Part shown: one piece after another, positions 17,661 through 25,963 of the stretch
How positions within the stretch are numbered: position 1 is the stretch's first letter
How the letters are laid out: each line of letters opens with the position of its first letter
Source: an uncultured Bacteroides sp.
GTDB lineage: Bacteria; Bacteroidota; Bacteroidia; Bacteroidales; Bacteroidaceae
DNA length: 64,000 nucleotides
NCBI RefSeq assembly: GCF_959029255.1
Contig: NZ_CAUFUE010000011.1
Coordinates: forward strand, 62,001 to 126,000
Direction of reading: 5' to 3'
The notes under the pieces: model-generated
Database searches by the model: none
Seen by the model: only the letters and a program-made list of their open reading frames with translations
What the model was told of the DNA's origin: nothing
Program-made: the position numbers and the translations under genes

Positions 17661-17727
17661 GGGGATTACGGGAAAAAGGAGGTAACTTCGTGGCTCTTTC
17701 TTTGAAATACATGTAAAAAAATAGTTT

Positions 17728-18699
17728 ATGAAGACAAACAAGACCACCCTTTCCGTAAAGGAATTGCAAAAGACGATAGGGCAATGGAAGAAACGGAAAA
17801 TTACCGATTCTACCGAAGCCAAATTGCTGGATCTTTATCTGGGGATGACCGCGTTCATGAATGAGGAACGGGTCTATCCCTTGGAGAATTTTTATGACAT
17901 CAGCGTGGGGCTGAGGTTCAAAAACACACGGTGCATGACGGAGGCCGTCAGGCAATGCGGCTCGTTTGGGATTGCGCCGGACAGAAACGTCTACGGGATG
18001 AAGGCTTTTTATTCGTTGCTGTGGCGCGAAAAAGGGGCGCAGGATGGGTTGCCACAGACCGATGATTCGGGAGAAACGCCGGGAACTTTGCCGGGAAACT
18101 TCCCGATGGGTGATATATATAATAATATAACTCCTAAAGGAGGGGCTTCGGAGGAAACGACTCCTGAAGAAAGCCTTTCCGACGGAAAGGCGTTTCACGA
18201 AGAACTCACGGCTGCCGTCAAGGAATTTTTTCATCTCATCAACGAGATTCCCGAACAGAAGGCGCAGATTTTCACTCCGCTCATCGACTGGTTCCAGCAG
18301 CACGAGGGGCTGACGCGCAGCCATGCCTGCGCCAACCTGGTCTATTTGGTGAACGAGCTGCTGCTTCCTTACTTTGCCGCCCAGGCGCGTTTCCTGAAGT
18401 CCAACCACGTGGGGCGCCTGTGCTGGCTGCGCAATCTGCTGAAGTCGCCCCACGGACAGCACTTGCTGAACGATGCCGCACGGGCAGGCAGGGAGAAGCG
18501 GCAGCAGGACGTCCGGCAGCAGAGGGTCAACCAGCGGAATAACCATCCACTCTGCGAGTTTGAATGGACGGACAGCGAATCGGGCATGCGCTTCTATGAC
18601 GACCCCGTGGAGGGAGCGGTCAACATCCCCGAGGGCGCACAGCCAAGGCCTTCCGCAACCGCAGTGTGGAACGTCCTGAGCACCGGTTGGCAACATTAA
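17728..18699 (+). CDS. Hypothetical protein of the capsule-adjacent DNA-metabolism module
   Basis: A 323-residue soluble protein. The N-terminal 100 residues (SVKELQKTIGQWKKRKITDS, then LENFYDISVGLRFKNTRCM) look helical and may bind DNA like a replication-initiator accessory. A low-complexity Gly/Pro/Glu linker spans about 115-150, and a second helical domain follows (ELTAAVKEFFHLINEIPEQK, then WFQQHEGLTRSHACANLVYL). It is GC-rich compared with the capsule genes and is followed within 40 bp by a primase-helicase gene. Proteins of this kind are regularly found upstream of the primase-like gene beside Bacteroides capsule loci, but I know no defined function. Confidence 0.6.
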   Translation: MKTNKTTLSVKELQKTIGQWKKRKITDSTEAKLLDLYLGMTAFMNEERVYPLENFYDISVGLRFKNTRCMTEAVRQCGSFGIAPDRNVYGMKAFYSLLWREKGAQDGLPQTDDSGETPGTLPGNFPMGDIYNNITPKGGASEETTPEESLSDGKAFHEELTAAVKEFFHLINEIPEQKAQIFTPLIDWFQQHEGLTRSHACANLVYLVNELLLPYFAAQARFLKSNHVGRLCWLRNLLKSPHGQHLLNDAARAGREKRQQDVRQQRVNQRNNHPLCEFEWTDSESGMRFYDDPVEGAVNIPEGAQPRPSATAVWNVLSTGWQH

Positions 18700-18737
18700 C
18701 CCCATCCCCATCTATCAACTATCATCTATCAACTAAT

Positions 18738-20735
18738 ATGAAACCATTTTACTATCTATGCGACTTTCCCGACCGTAAGAACGCGGGAAAGAATTTTGTA
18801 ACCGTCTGTCCCAAGTGCGGGAAGAAGCATCTTTCCATCTCCAAGGCTACGGGACTTTATCACTGTTTTTATGCCGGGTGCGATTTCCACGGCAGGTTAA
18901 AAGATTTCTGGGAAGACCGGCCGCTTGCGGGAACTTCTTTCGGGCGTGAAAGTGCCCCGGCTTCCACCGGGGGTGGAAAGGTTCCGGCGGGTGGCGGCGA
19001 TGGAAAGCCCGGTTCCGAGGTGCCGATGATTCCGGAAGACTATAAACGTCTGCCCGCCGAAGTGCTTGCCAAAATCAAACCGCTCACTGATGACGCGGAA
19101 ACTGCCGACTCCGACCAGCTTGCCGCCCGCCGCTACCTTGCCGCCCAGGGCATTTCGCTGAAAACCGCCATCGACGCTCATATAGGTTGCCTGATGCACC
19201 GTTGTTTCGGCAAGGACGACCGGGAAGACAAAGACGGCAGGAGTGGCAAAAGCTCCACCGGCGCGTTGTATCATTGCATTGCCTACGTGAACTACGTAAA
19301 CGGGCAGCCTGTGAACGTGAAGTACCGTTCGTGCGACCCTTCCGTAGGCGCGGGAACGGCTGCGGGCGGCAATCCGGTTCCCACTGTCTATGCCAAATTC
19401 TGGTGCCAGGATTCTCCCACCACGCCTTGTCCGCCCTACAATATCGACTGCATCAATCCGCTGCGTGTGCCCGATGACAGCATTCCTACGGTGATTATCA
19501 CCGAGGGCGGCAAGGATGTGCTCACCTTGAACGAGGCGGGATATCCATACGCTATCAGTGTGCCCAACGGTGCGGCAAGCGACCTCATCAAGAGTTTCGA
19601 GCCCTTTGAGCCTTGGTTGGACCAAGTGCGCGACATCGTGATCTGCGGTGACCGCGACCTGCCCGGGCGCACCCTTGTGAAGCGTCTGACCGATTACTTC
19701 GGCGCCCGCTGCCTGCTTGCCACTTTGCCTGCCGACTGCAAGGATATTTCGGACGTGCTTGCCGCTTATGGGGTGGACGTGGTGCGGGAAGTCATTGACT
19801 CGGCATGCCCGCAGCACACGTCGGACATCATCACCGTGGGCGAACGTACGGAGGAAATCCTGAATGTACTGCACGGTGATTACGACCACGGCTACCAGGT
19901 GGGCTATGGCCCGCTGACCGACCATGTGTTCCATCCCACCGACCAGGGAGGGCTTGTCATTGTCACCGGAAAGCCCAACAGCGGGAAGACCGACTTCCTG
20001 AACGACTTGACTTGCCGCCTGATGGCGAAAACAGGCCGGTATGTCTGTTATCTTTCTTTTGAGGTGCCGGACAAGAGCAAGCACATCGCGCACCTCATCC
20101 AACTGATGCTGGGCAAGGTGAATACCGCCGACTATACGCGCCAACAGTTGCAGCCCATCGTCAGCTTCCTGAACGGGCACATGGTGCACCTCGACCTGCA
20201 CGAAGTTTCGCCTACGCCTGCCAATATCATTGCCCGTGCGGACATGGTGAGGCGCACCGTTCCGTTGAAGTATCTCATTATTGACCCGTACCTCTTCATG
20301 GAGGTGGAGACTGGGCGCTATAATACCGAGACGCAAGCCATCAAAGCCATGCTGACGCAGATGCAGGCGTGGGGGCGCGTCAATCACATTTGGGTGGTTA
20401 TCGTGGCGCATCCGCGCAAGTTGGTGAAGTTGAGCGGCAGGAATGAGTCGGAGGACATCGACATGTACACCATTTCGGGCAGCGCCAACTGGGCTAACCT
20501 TGCCGACTTCATCTTTTCCATTTCGCGCGTCAAGCAGCAAGACTGCGGTTATACGCGGCTTGACATGCTGAAGGTGCGCGACCAGGACCTCTGCCAAACG
20601 GGCAGTGTGCTTTATGTGCGCCAGCCTTGCGGCCGCTATGATGAACGTGAGTCGGAGGAACAAGTGGTGGCCGAGGAACAGGGCAAGATATTGTGCAAAG
20701 ACCGTGTTCCGTGGATGGAGCTGGTGGAAAAATGA
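18738..20735 (+). CDS. Primase-helicase (CHC2-like zinc finger, TOPRIM, DnaB-type ATPase)
   Basis: A 665-residue protein with the order seen in T7 gp4/Twinkle-type proteins. An N-terminal zinc-ribbon (CPKCGKKHLSI, then GLYHCFYAGCDFHG) is followed by a TOPRIM-like domain, with ITEGGKDVLTL supplying the catalytic Glu and DIVICGDRDLPGR the DxD. The C-terminal RecA-fold helicase has Walker A VTGKPNSGKTDFLND and Walker B LKYLIIDPYLF. I chose the ATG at 18738 (MKPFYYLCDF) because the zinc motif follows at once; a longer frame from 18666 overlaps the previous gene. High GC content and tight spacing to the upstream gene suggest a transferable replication module, not the chromosomal DnaG/DnaB. Confidence 0.8.
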   Translation: MKPFYYLCDFPDRKNAGKNFVTVCPKCGKKHLSISKATGLYHCFYAGCDFHGRLKDFWEDRPLAGTSFGRESAPASTGGGKVPAGGGDGKPGSEVPMIPEDYKRLPAEVLAKIKPLTDDAETADSDQLAARRYLAAQGISLKTAIDAHIGCLMHRCFGKDDREDKDGRSGKSSTGALYHCIAYVNYVNGQPVNVKYRSCDPSVGAGTAAGGNPVPTVYAKFWCQDSPTTPCPPYNIDCINPLRVPDDSIPTVIITEGGKDVLTLNEAGYPYAISVPNGAASDLIKSFEPFEPWLDQVRDIVICGDRDLPGRTLVKRLTDYFGARCLLATLPADCKDISDVLAAYGVDVVREVIDSACPQHTSDIITVGERTEEILNVLHGDYDHGYQVGYGPLTDHVFHPTDQGGLVIVTGKPNSGKTDFLNDLTCRLMAKTGRYVCYLSFEVPDKSKHIAHLIQLMLGKVNTADYTRQQLQPIVSFLNGHMVHLDLHEVSPTPANIIARADMVRRTVPLKYLIIDPYLFMEVETGRYNTETQAIKAMLTQMQAWGRVNHIWVVIVAHPRKLVKLSGRNESEDIDMYTISGSANWANLADFIFSISRVKQQDCGYTRLDMLKVRDQDLCQTGSVLYVRQPCGRYDERESEEQVVAEEQGKILCKDRVPWMELVEK

Positions 20736-20977
20736 CAAGGGGCGGGCATGCTTCGCCTTCGCCTGCCACAGAGGGGGGCGGAAGCGTTTTTTTTTTGCAA
20801 AACGGCGGCAAAGGTAGGTATAAGCTCTTGGAAAGCCAAAGGTTTCGGGCGGTTTTTCCGGGAGTTTGCCTTGCCAACCCCTCGTGTTTGTTTAGGAAAG
20901 TCCGGGGAATTGTCCGGTTGATGCCGGGGGAAAGGTCAGCCGTTCCCTCGGCATTTTGGCTTTAGGGTGCCGGGAGA

Positions 20978-21226
20978 TTACTCGGGTTCTCCCAGCGCTT
21001 CTACGATGATAAACACTTGGAAGGGTGTGTAGCATTTGGCGTTAGGCTGCATGCCGGTGTCGTGGAGGCGCTCCAGGAGCCCAGGCTTGACGGCAATCCA
21101 TCGGTTGAGTTTCTTTACGGCGGCTTTGGGGGTGATGAAGGGGCTGTATAGCATGGCCAGTTCGCTCTTGCTGTAACTGCGGATGACGAAACCGGTCGTT
21201 GCGGAATGATGAAAAGTTGTATCCAT
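20978..21226 (-). CDS. DUF4248 family protein
   Basis: An 82-residue protein on the opposite strand to its neighbours. The sequence FVIRSYSKSELAMLYSPFIT with AVKKLNRWIAVKPGLLERL, ending in CYTPFQVFIIVEALGEP, matches the small Bacteroides DUF4248 proteins. These are predicted to be winged-helix-like and occur beside HU-like and primase genes next to capsule loci. The function is unknown; a DNA-binding role would fit the helical, basic core. The stop is 240 bp from the end of the primase-helicase gene, and the start faces the regulatory region of the HU-like gene. Confidence 0.75.
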   Translation of the reverse strand: MDTTFHHSATTGFVIRSYSKSELAMLYSPFITPKAAVKKLNRWIAVKPGLLERLHDTGMQPNAKCYTPFQVFIIVEALGEPE

Positions 21227-21367
21227 TTTACTCTCTTTTTGGGGATGAAAATTGTTTGGTTATGGATGTAAAGGTAATGAAAATTAGCGGTTTACGAAAG
21301 GAAATAGTTTGGTTTATTACGCCGTATTACGCCATATAGTGCCGTAAGTCGCGCGATGGAGCCATAA

Positions 21368-21401
21368 GGGGCAGATGGGTGGAGGGGAGGGGGTATCTTT
21401 G
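21368..21401 (+). promoter_or_regulatory. G-quadruplex motif next to a TATCTTTG -7 box
   Basis: Four G-tracts (GGGG 21368-71, GGG 21377-79, GGGG 21384-87, GGGGG 21389-93) with loops of 5, 4 and 1 nt fit the canonical G4 pattern. They immediately precede TATCTTTG (21394-21401), a perfect Bacteroides -7 box pointing to the HU-like gene. No clear TTTG -33 box exists; the G-rich tract occupies that position. Confidence 0.5.
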
Positions 21402-21406
21402 CGTTG

Positions 21407-21617
21407 TCAATTTTACAGTTGACGAGGGGACGAGGGACAAAGGGACAAGGGAGAAGTTGACGAGGAGACGAGGAACAAGTTGACAAGGAAAGAATGTCTG
21501 CTGAACAATGGAAATAGGATGTGTGGGAATCGTTTCCGAAACTTTCTCCCTTGTCAACTCGTCTCCTGACACCTTGTCACCTCGCCTCCTTCCTCCCTTG
21601 TCAACTGTAAAAATTGA
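21407..21617. repeat. Imperfect inverted repeat in the HU-gene leader
   Basis: The left end CAATTTTACAGTTGAC (from about 21408) is mirrored at the right end by GTCAACTGTAAAAATTG (from 21600). The arms continue as imperfect, purine-rich repeats of the type GACGAGG/GACAAGG. The folded transcript would form a long interrupted stem between the predicted start site and the HU-like gene. It could be a small repetitive element or a regulatory leader. Confidence 0.55.
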
Positions 21618-21652
21618 GCTTGCGAAATTTTAAATTTTAAAAATTAATGATT

Positions 21653-22153
21653 ATGGCAAATGCATTGGTAGTGCGTACACAGCGCTACAAAAAGATTGGA
21701 GATAAGTCTTCTCCGTTGGTTTATACCTTGAGACGTAAGTCGCGCGACGCGAAAATTTATGACTTGGCGCGTATCGCTGCGGAGATTGAGGCTTTGGGCG
21801 GCATGTCCGCCGAAGATGTGTTGCACGTGGGGCGTGCCATCGTGCGGCAGATGCGTGAGAAGCTGACGGATGGGAATAGTGTCCGTCTGGACGACTTCGG
21901 GCTTTTCCGCACTTCGTTTCATTGCATCACCACGGATGTGGAGAAAGATTGCACGGTGAAGAATATCGACCGGGTACGTGTCAACTTTAAGGTGGCAAGC
22001 ACGCTACGACTTGTCAACGACTCGGTTGCTACCACCAAAGGGGCGCCGAATAATATCACTTTCGAACTGGTGAAGGAAAATGGTGGCACATCGGCGGGCG
22101 GAAACGGTGAAGGTGGCTCAGGGGACGACCAGAATGAAAATCCGCTGGGATAA
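21653..22153 (+). CDS. HU/IHF-family DNA-binding protein (Bacteroides capsule-module type)
   Basis: A 166-residue protein whose first about 120 residues form an HU-like domain: YTLRRKSRDAKIYDLARIAA, the EDVLHVGRAIVRQMREKLTD helix, then the beta-arm part SVRLDDFGLFRTSF and VRVNFKVAS. A Gly/Asn/Glu-rich disordered tail follows (GGNGEGGSGDDQNEN). Canonical HU is about 90 residues; the longer version with an N-terminal extension is the form seen next to smalltalk and amidase genes in Bacteroides. An ATG two codons earlier (21647) is possible; I favour 21653 (MANALVVRTQ). It probably bends or bridges DNA in this module. Confidence 0.82.
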   Translation: MANALVVRTQRYKKIGDKSSPLVYTLRRKSRDAKIYDLARIAAEIEALGGMSAEDVLHVGRAIVRQMREKLTDGNSVRLDDFGLFRTSFHCITTDVEKDCTVKNIDRVRVNFKVASTLRLVNDSVATTKGAPNNITFELVKENGGTSAGGNGEGGSGDDQNENPLG

Positions 22154-22205
22154 GGGGGATTTACAATTTACAATTTACGATTTACAATTTTAAAAGACAT
22201 CTATT

Positions 22206-22310
22206 ATGGTTAAAATTAAGACAGGGCTTTGGGATACGATTTTGAAAGTGGTAATTGCTGTTGCTTCCGCCGTTCTCGGCGTTTTTGGGGCGAATGCAAT
22301 GAATGTGTGA
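22206..22310 (+). CDS. Smalltalk-type peptide (34 aa)
   Basis: A 34-residue frame starts ATG at 22206: MVKIKTGLWDTILKVVIAVA, then SAVLGVFGANAMNV. It has a short basic N-terminus, one hydrophobic helix and a G-x-F-G-A-N ending, the pattern of the tiny Bacteroides 'smalltalk' proteins. It lies 20 bp before the amidase gene, and a second copy with the same ending precedes the amidase at 47792. Conservation of the pair supports real translation. The hydrophobic helix suggests membrane insertion; the role is unknown, and a holin-like partner of the amidase is possible but unproven. Confidence 0.75.
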   Translation: MVKIKTGLWDTILKVVIAVASAVLGVFGANAMNV

Positions 22311-22329
22311 TTAGGTATAAAGCATTAGG

Positions 22330-22776
22330 ATGATGCGTTTTATTGATTTGATTGTGATACATTGCAGCGCTACGTGCGAGGATCGTCCCTTTACGGAACA
22401 GGCGTTGGAAGATTCGCACCGCAAGCGGGGATTTGATGGGACAGGCTATCACTTCTATGTGCGCCGCGATGGGAAAATCCTGACTACGCGTTCGCCGGGG
22501 AGGGTTGGCGCCCACGTGCGGGGCTACAATGCTCACAGTATAGGAATCTGTTATGAAGGCGGATTGGACCACTATGGAAATCCTAAGGATACCCGTACGG
22601 AATGGCAACGGCATTCACTCAGGGTACTGGTCAGAACGTTGCTGGTGGATTATCCCGGTGCCCGGGTTGTGGGGCATCGTGATCTCAGCCCGGACTTGAA
22701 CGGTGACGGGGAGGTGGAGCCGATGGAATGGACGAAACAATGTCCGTGCTTTGAGGTGCGAAATGAGAAGTGGTGA
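22330..22776 (+). CDS. N-acetylmuramoyl-L-alanine amidase (T7 lysozyme-like, Amidase_2)
   Basis: A 148-residue zinc amidase. FIDLIVIHCSATCEDRPF carries the first zinc-ligand histidine, RRGFDGTGYHFYVRRDG-type sequence the conserved tyrosine/histidine region, and VVGHRDLSPDLNGDGEVEPM the last ligand and catalytic segment. The enzyme would cleave the bond between N-acetylmuramate and L-alanine in peptidoglycan. It has no signal peptide, as in phage lysozymes, so the smalltalk peptide or lysis may be needed for export. A close paralogue lies at 47792-48262. An ATG one codon later is an equally good start. The gene ends against a bidirectional terminator. Confidence 0.88.
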   Translation: MMRFIDLIVIHCSATCEDRPFTEQALEDSHRKRGFDGTGYHFYVRRDGKILTTRSPGRVGAHVRGYNAHSIGICYEGGLDHYGNPKDTRTEWQRHSLRVLVRTLLVDYPGARVVGHRDLSPDLNGDGEVEPMEWTKQCPCFEVRNEKW

Positions 22777-22784
22777 TAAAAAAT

Positions 22785-22825
22785 GCCCGAAGAGTAGTTT
22801 TACTTTTCGGGCGTTTTCGTTTTTT
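22785..22825. terminator. Bidirectional terminator between amidase and UpxY
   Basis: The stem GCCCGAAGAG (22785-22794) pairs with CTTTTCGGGC (22803-22812) with one mismatch; T-rich sequence follows on the plus strand and A-rich sequence (GATAAAAAA) precedes it, serving the minus strand. The UpxY stop codon (22800-22802) lies in the loop. Confidence 0.7.
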
Positions 22826-23354
22826 CTACAAACCCCACCGGCATGTCCACATGGGCGCATCCCAGCATGGGTAGCCTGATGGCTATTTTGCTTTTTCCGC
22901 CTATCATCAGCAGTTCTCCTTCGAGTCCGCTCAGGGGACCTTTGATGACTTTTATCTTGTCGCCGGGAGCCAGGGGCGTGTGGCACATTTCTACGGCTTC
23001 GGGGCTGTAGTCGAGCATGAAACGGAACCGGTTCATCTGGGCTTCGGGGATGACGGCGGGGGAACTTTCGCCACGGAGCACCATGTAGCGGCTGATGGCT
23101 TGCAAGGTGAGGGGAAGCGGACGTTCCTGCGGGGTGACGTGTACAAAAATCATCATGGGAATCACCAAACGGTCTACCCGTTTACGGCGGTCGCTCCATT
23201 GGTGGATTTCACTTTGGATGGGGAGGTAGCACTCTATGCCCATGGCTGCAAGCCGCGCAGCAGTCTTTTTTTCGAGGCAAGACTGCACGTAGGCCACTAA
23301 CCATTGGCGTTGAGTGATATTGGGAATAATTGCTGTCTGATTCGTATTTATCAT
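22800..23354 (-). CDS. upxY: UpxY-family NusG-like transcription antiterminator
   Basis: A 184-residue NusG paralogue: an NGN domain (QWLVAYVQSCLEKKTAARLA, MGIECYLPIQSEIHQWSDRR) and a C-terminal KOW-like domain (APGDKIKVIKGPLSGLEGEL). UpxY proteins prevent early termination of their own capsule operon by binding a leader sequence and RNA polymerase. I start at MINTNQTAII (23354); the frame could extend 26 codons upstream but lacks family similarity there. UpxY normally leads its operon; here it is the last gene after sugar transferase, Wza and Wzc, and a strong hairpin lies just before its start. Its target may be this operon or the separately transcribed glycan operon. Confidence 0.88.
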   Translation of the reverse strand: MINTNQTAIIPNITQRQWLVAYVQSCLEKKTAARLAAMGIECYLPIQSEIHQWSDRRKRVDRLVIPMMIFVHVTPQERPLPLTLQAISRYMVLRGESSPAVIPEAQMNRFRFMLDYSPEAVEMCHTPLAPGDKIKVIKGPLSGLEGELLMIGGKSKIAIRLPMLGCAHVDMPVGFVEKTKTPEK

Positions 23355-23374
23355 TTTCAGTCGGTTTATAAAGT

Positions 23375-23407
23375 ATGCCCGGCAACAGCGCTCTGCTGCC
23401 GGAGCAT
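23375..23407 (-). promoter_or_regulatory. Strong hairpin between wzc and upxY (non-terminator)
   Basis: TATGC-CCGGCAaCAG and CTGcTGCCGG-aGCATA form a stem of about 14-15 bp around a CGCT loop. On the minus strand it lies about 20 bp before the upxY start, and no T-run follows. It may stop exonucleases, mark a processing site, or control upxY translation. Confidence 0.55.
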
Positions 23408-23487
23408 ACGGCAAACAAACAAAATAGACCACTGGCGAGAACGGTGTCGCGCGTTCAAGTCAACAGGACTATGGGATATATATTTTT

Positions 23488-25923
23488 TCATTCGTGTTTT
23501 TGAGTTTCGTCTTGACCATAACCATAGCCGTAACCGTATTTCTTTCCGTAACCGTATTTCTTTCCGTAACCATAGTACTTGCCATACTTTCCATAGCCGT
23601 AATAATAGCCGTATTTTTTCTTTTTCATGTCCAGTCCGTTGACGACCGTGCACAATTGCGGTAAGCGTTGGCGTTCTTGCAACTCGTTGATTAACAGGAA
23701 ATCGTTCTTGTGCGTGTAGTCGGCACGGCAGACGTAAATGCTTGCGTCCGCTACACGGGCTATGAGCTGAGTGTCGGTCACCATGCCGATGGGCGCGGTA
23801 TCCAACACGATATAGTCGTATTCTTTTTTCAGTAGTTCGATGGCATCGGCAAGTGCCGGACGTGCCAGCAACTCCGTGGGGTTGGGAGGGACAATGCCAC
23901 CCGGCAGCAGGTCGAGGTTTTTCGTTGTCCCCGAGGGAAGTATCATCGAATAGAGGTCGGTGGTTTGTGGAGTCGACAGATATTGCGTGACGCCTCTCTC
24001 CTTGTGTGAAATTTGGAAAACCTTGTTCAGTCCCGGTTTGCGGATATCCAGGCCGACGATGATTACCTTCTTACCCAGCAGGGCAAGGCTGACGGCGAGG
24101 TTGGAGGCGATGAAAGTTTTGCCTTCGCCACTCATGGTGGAGGTGACGAGGATTACTTTCCGGTTGGGGGCACCCAGCATGAAGAGCAGGTTGGTGCGCA
24201 GGCTGCGGAAAGTCTCCGCCATTATGTTATTGTCGTTTTCGCGGACGGCGATGGTGTGTGTAAGCCCGTTTGCGGTTTCGTTGAGGGGGACGTCGCCTAT
24301 GATGGGGACGGTTGTGAGCTTCTCCACATCCGCCCGTCCTTCAATGCGGAAGCTGAGGAGGTTCATCAGGTAGATGATGGCTATGGGGATACCGATGCTC
24401 AGGAAGAAGGCTATCAGATAGATTACTTTGGTTTTTGGGGAGACGGGGGCATCGTCTGCCAGGGCGTCGTCTATGATTTTCGCGTTGTTGGCGTTTGCAG
24501 CGAGAGCGATATTGTTTTCTTCGCGTTTCTGGAGCAACATCAGATACAGTCCGGCTTTGATTGCCTGCTGGCGCTGGATACTGACGAAACGACGTTCCTG
24601 GGCGGGGGCATTATCGATGCGTCCGGCATATTTGGTTGCCTGGCGGTTGAGGTCGGCCTGGGTGATGAGCAGTCCTTCACGCACGCTGGTGATGGTAGTG
24701 TTGAGACTGCCACGCATGTCACGGATATTGTCGTTAATTCGCCGGATAACCGGATTGTTCTTGGAGGAAGTGCGTAGCAGGCGGTCACGCTCTAATATAA
24801 GAGCGTTATATTGGTTGATAAGTTCGGAGAGTGAAGCGTCATTAAGACCGACGTTTACAGGGAGTACTTTTCCGGCATTCTCCGGTTGTTCCAAATAGTT
24901 GGAGAGGTAGCGGATGAGATTGAGTTGCGTGCCGTTCTCTACACTTCGTTTCTCGTATTCCGATTTTTCGGTGACGGCGAGCCGGGCGTCACTGCTGAGG
25001 TCGGTCAGGCCGGATTCGCGTTTGAAGCTTTCCAGTTCCTGCTCGGTGTTTCCCAGTTCACGGTCGATGACGGCGATACGCTCGTCAATGAAACGGGCGG
25101 TGTTTTCCGCCACTTCGTTCTTGTCGTTATTGGCGTCGCGGTTATAGATTTCCATCAGCTTGTTGATGAAGTCTTCACCCCGTTTTTGGTTGGTGTCTTC
25201 CAATGATATGGTAGCCACGGAGGTGGTTTTACTGGTGGGTGCTATGGATAAAGCGTTGAGGTATTCTTTGGCCACGGCCAATGGCTTCCGGATGATGACT
25301 TCCACACTGCCGTCGTTCGTGATGGGATATCGCGTGTTGTGTAGCAGGGTGATGGTGCCTTCCTTGCAGGGGATGATGGCAGGCAGCTCATTGAAATGTT
25401 TGTTTATCACTTGGCCGTCGATAGTGGCGGTTATGTCGATTGCTCCGTTTGCTTGGAAATTCAGCGTCAACGGGATGGGGACAGAGAGACGTTCGGCATC
25501 TTCCGGAGAAAAGTGTACGAGTATGGGGGAGGTACCGTAAACTTCTATATCATTGATACGGCCTTTCACAAAGTAACCGGTATATAGTTCTAATTCGTTG
25601 ATAACGGATTTGATGAGCGATTTGCTGCGTAGTAACTCGATTTCGTTGTCGATGTTTTTGGAAGAATTAATAATTCCTAGGTCGTTGAAAATGTCCAGGC
25701 CGCTGACGGCGCTACCTCCCTTTTCATCGTCCTTGATGATGATGGTGGCGCTGATGTTATAAACCGGGGTGGAATAGCGCAAATAAAGCCATGCCGCAAG
25801 CAGGCACATAAGAATAGAGGTGACGAACCAAGGCCAGCGTATGATATATCTGAATAGGATGGCGTGATAATCCTTTTTGTTTTCTTTTTCTTTGAACACT
25901 TCGTCGTAGAGGTCTTCTTTCAT
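23488..25923 (-). CDS. wzc: Wzc-like polysaccharide co-polymerase / bacterial tyrosine kinase
   Basis: An 811-residue fusion. The N-terminal Wzz domain starts with a membrane helix (FVTSILMCLLAAWLYLRYST) and a periplasmic coiled-coil, and ends at a second helix near residue 510. The cytoplasmic BY-kinase has Walker A SGEGKT, Walker A' IIVGLDIRKP and Walker B DYIVLDTAPIG. The last about 45 residues are a tyrosine cluster built of repeated KYGYG/KKYGYGKK units ending QDETQKHE, the autophosphorylation tail. It controls chain length and export together with Wza, whose gene is 40 bp upstream. This kinase tail has more tyrosines, in more regular repeats, than is usual. Confidence 0.93.
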   Translation of the reverse strand: MKEDLYDEVFKEKENKKDYHAILFRYIIRWPWFVTSILMCLLAAWLYLRYSTPVYNISATIIIKDDEKGGSAVSGLDIFNDLGIINSSKNIDNEIELLRSKSLIKSVINELELYTGYFVKGRINDIEVYGTSPILVHFSPEDAERLSVPIPLTLNFQANGAIDITATIDGQVINKHFNELPAIIPCKEGTITLLHNTRYPITNDGSVEVIIRKPLAVAKEYLNALSIAPTSKTTSVATISLEDTNQKRGEDFINKLMEIYNRDANNDKNEVAENTARFIDERIAVIDRELGNTEQELESFKRESGLTDLSSDARLAVTEKSEYEKRSVENGTQLNLIRYLSNYLEQPENAGKVLPVNVGLNDASLSELINQYNALILERDRLLRTSSKNNPVIRRINDNIRDMRGSLNTTITSVREGLLITQADLNRQATKYAGRIDNAPAQERRFVSIQRQQAIKAGLYLMLLQKREENNIALAANANNAKIIDDALADDAPVSPKTKVIYLIAFFLSIGIPIAIIYLMNLLSFRIEGRADVEKLTTVPIIGDVPLNETANGLTHTIAVRENDNNIMAETFRSLRTNLLFMLGAPNRKVILVTSTMSGEGKTFIASNLAVSLALLGKKVIIVGLDIRKPGLNKVFQISHKERGVTQYLSTPQTTDLYSMILPSGTTKNLDLLPGGIVPPNPTELLARPALADAIELLKKEYDYIVLDTAPIGMVTDTQLIARVADASIYVCRADYTHKNDFLLINELQERQRLPQLCTVVNGLDMKKKKYGYYYGYGKYGKYYGYGKKYGYGKKYGYGYGYGQDETQKHE

Positions 25924-25963
25924 CGGAATGAATTATTAATTACAAATTACTAATTACAAATTA

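Noticed and set aside
17623..18711. 362-codon open frame on the minus strand
   Set aside because: It is antisense to the gene at 17728-18699 and has no recognisable domain; composition is Pro/Arg-rich as expected of a shadow frame.
18897..20738. 613-codon open frame on the minus strand
   Set aside because: It lies fully antisense to the primase-helicase gene, whose motifs are intact; high GC content leaves the antisense frame open by chance.
24013..24777. 254-codon plus-strand frame
   Set aside because: It is antisense to the wzc kinase domain, which has all expected motifs.
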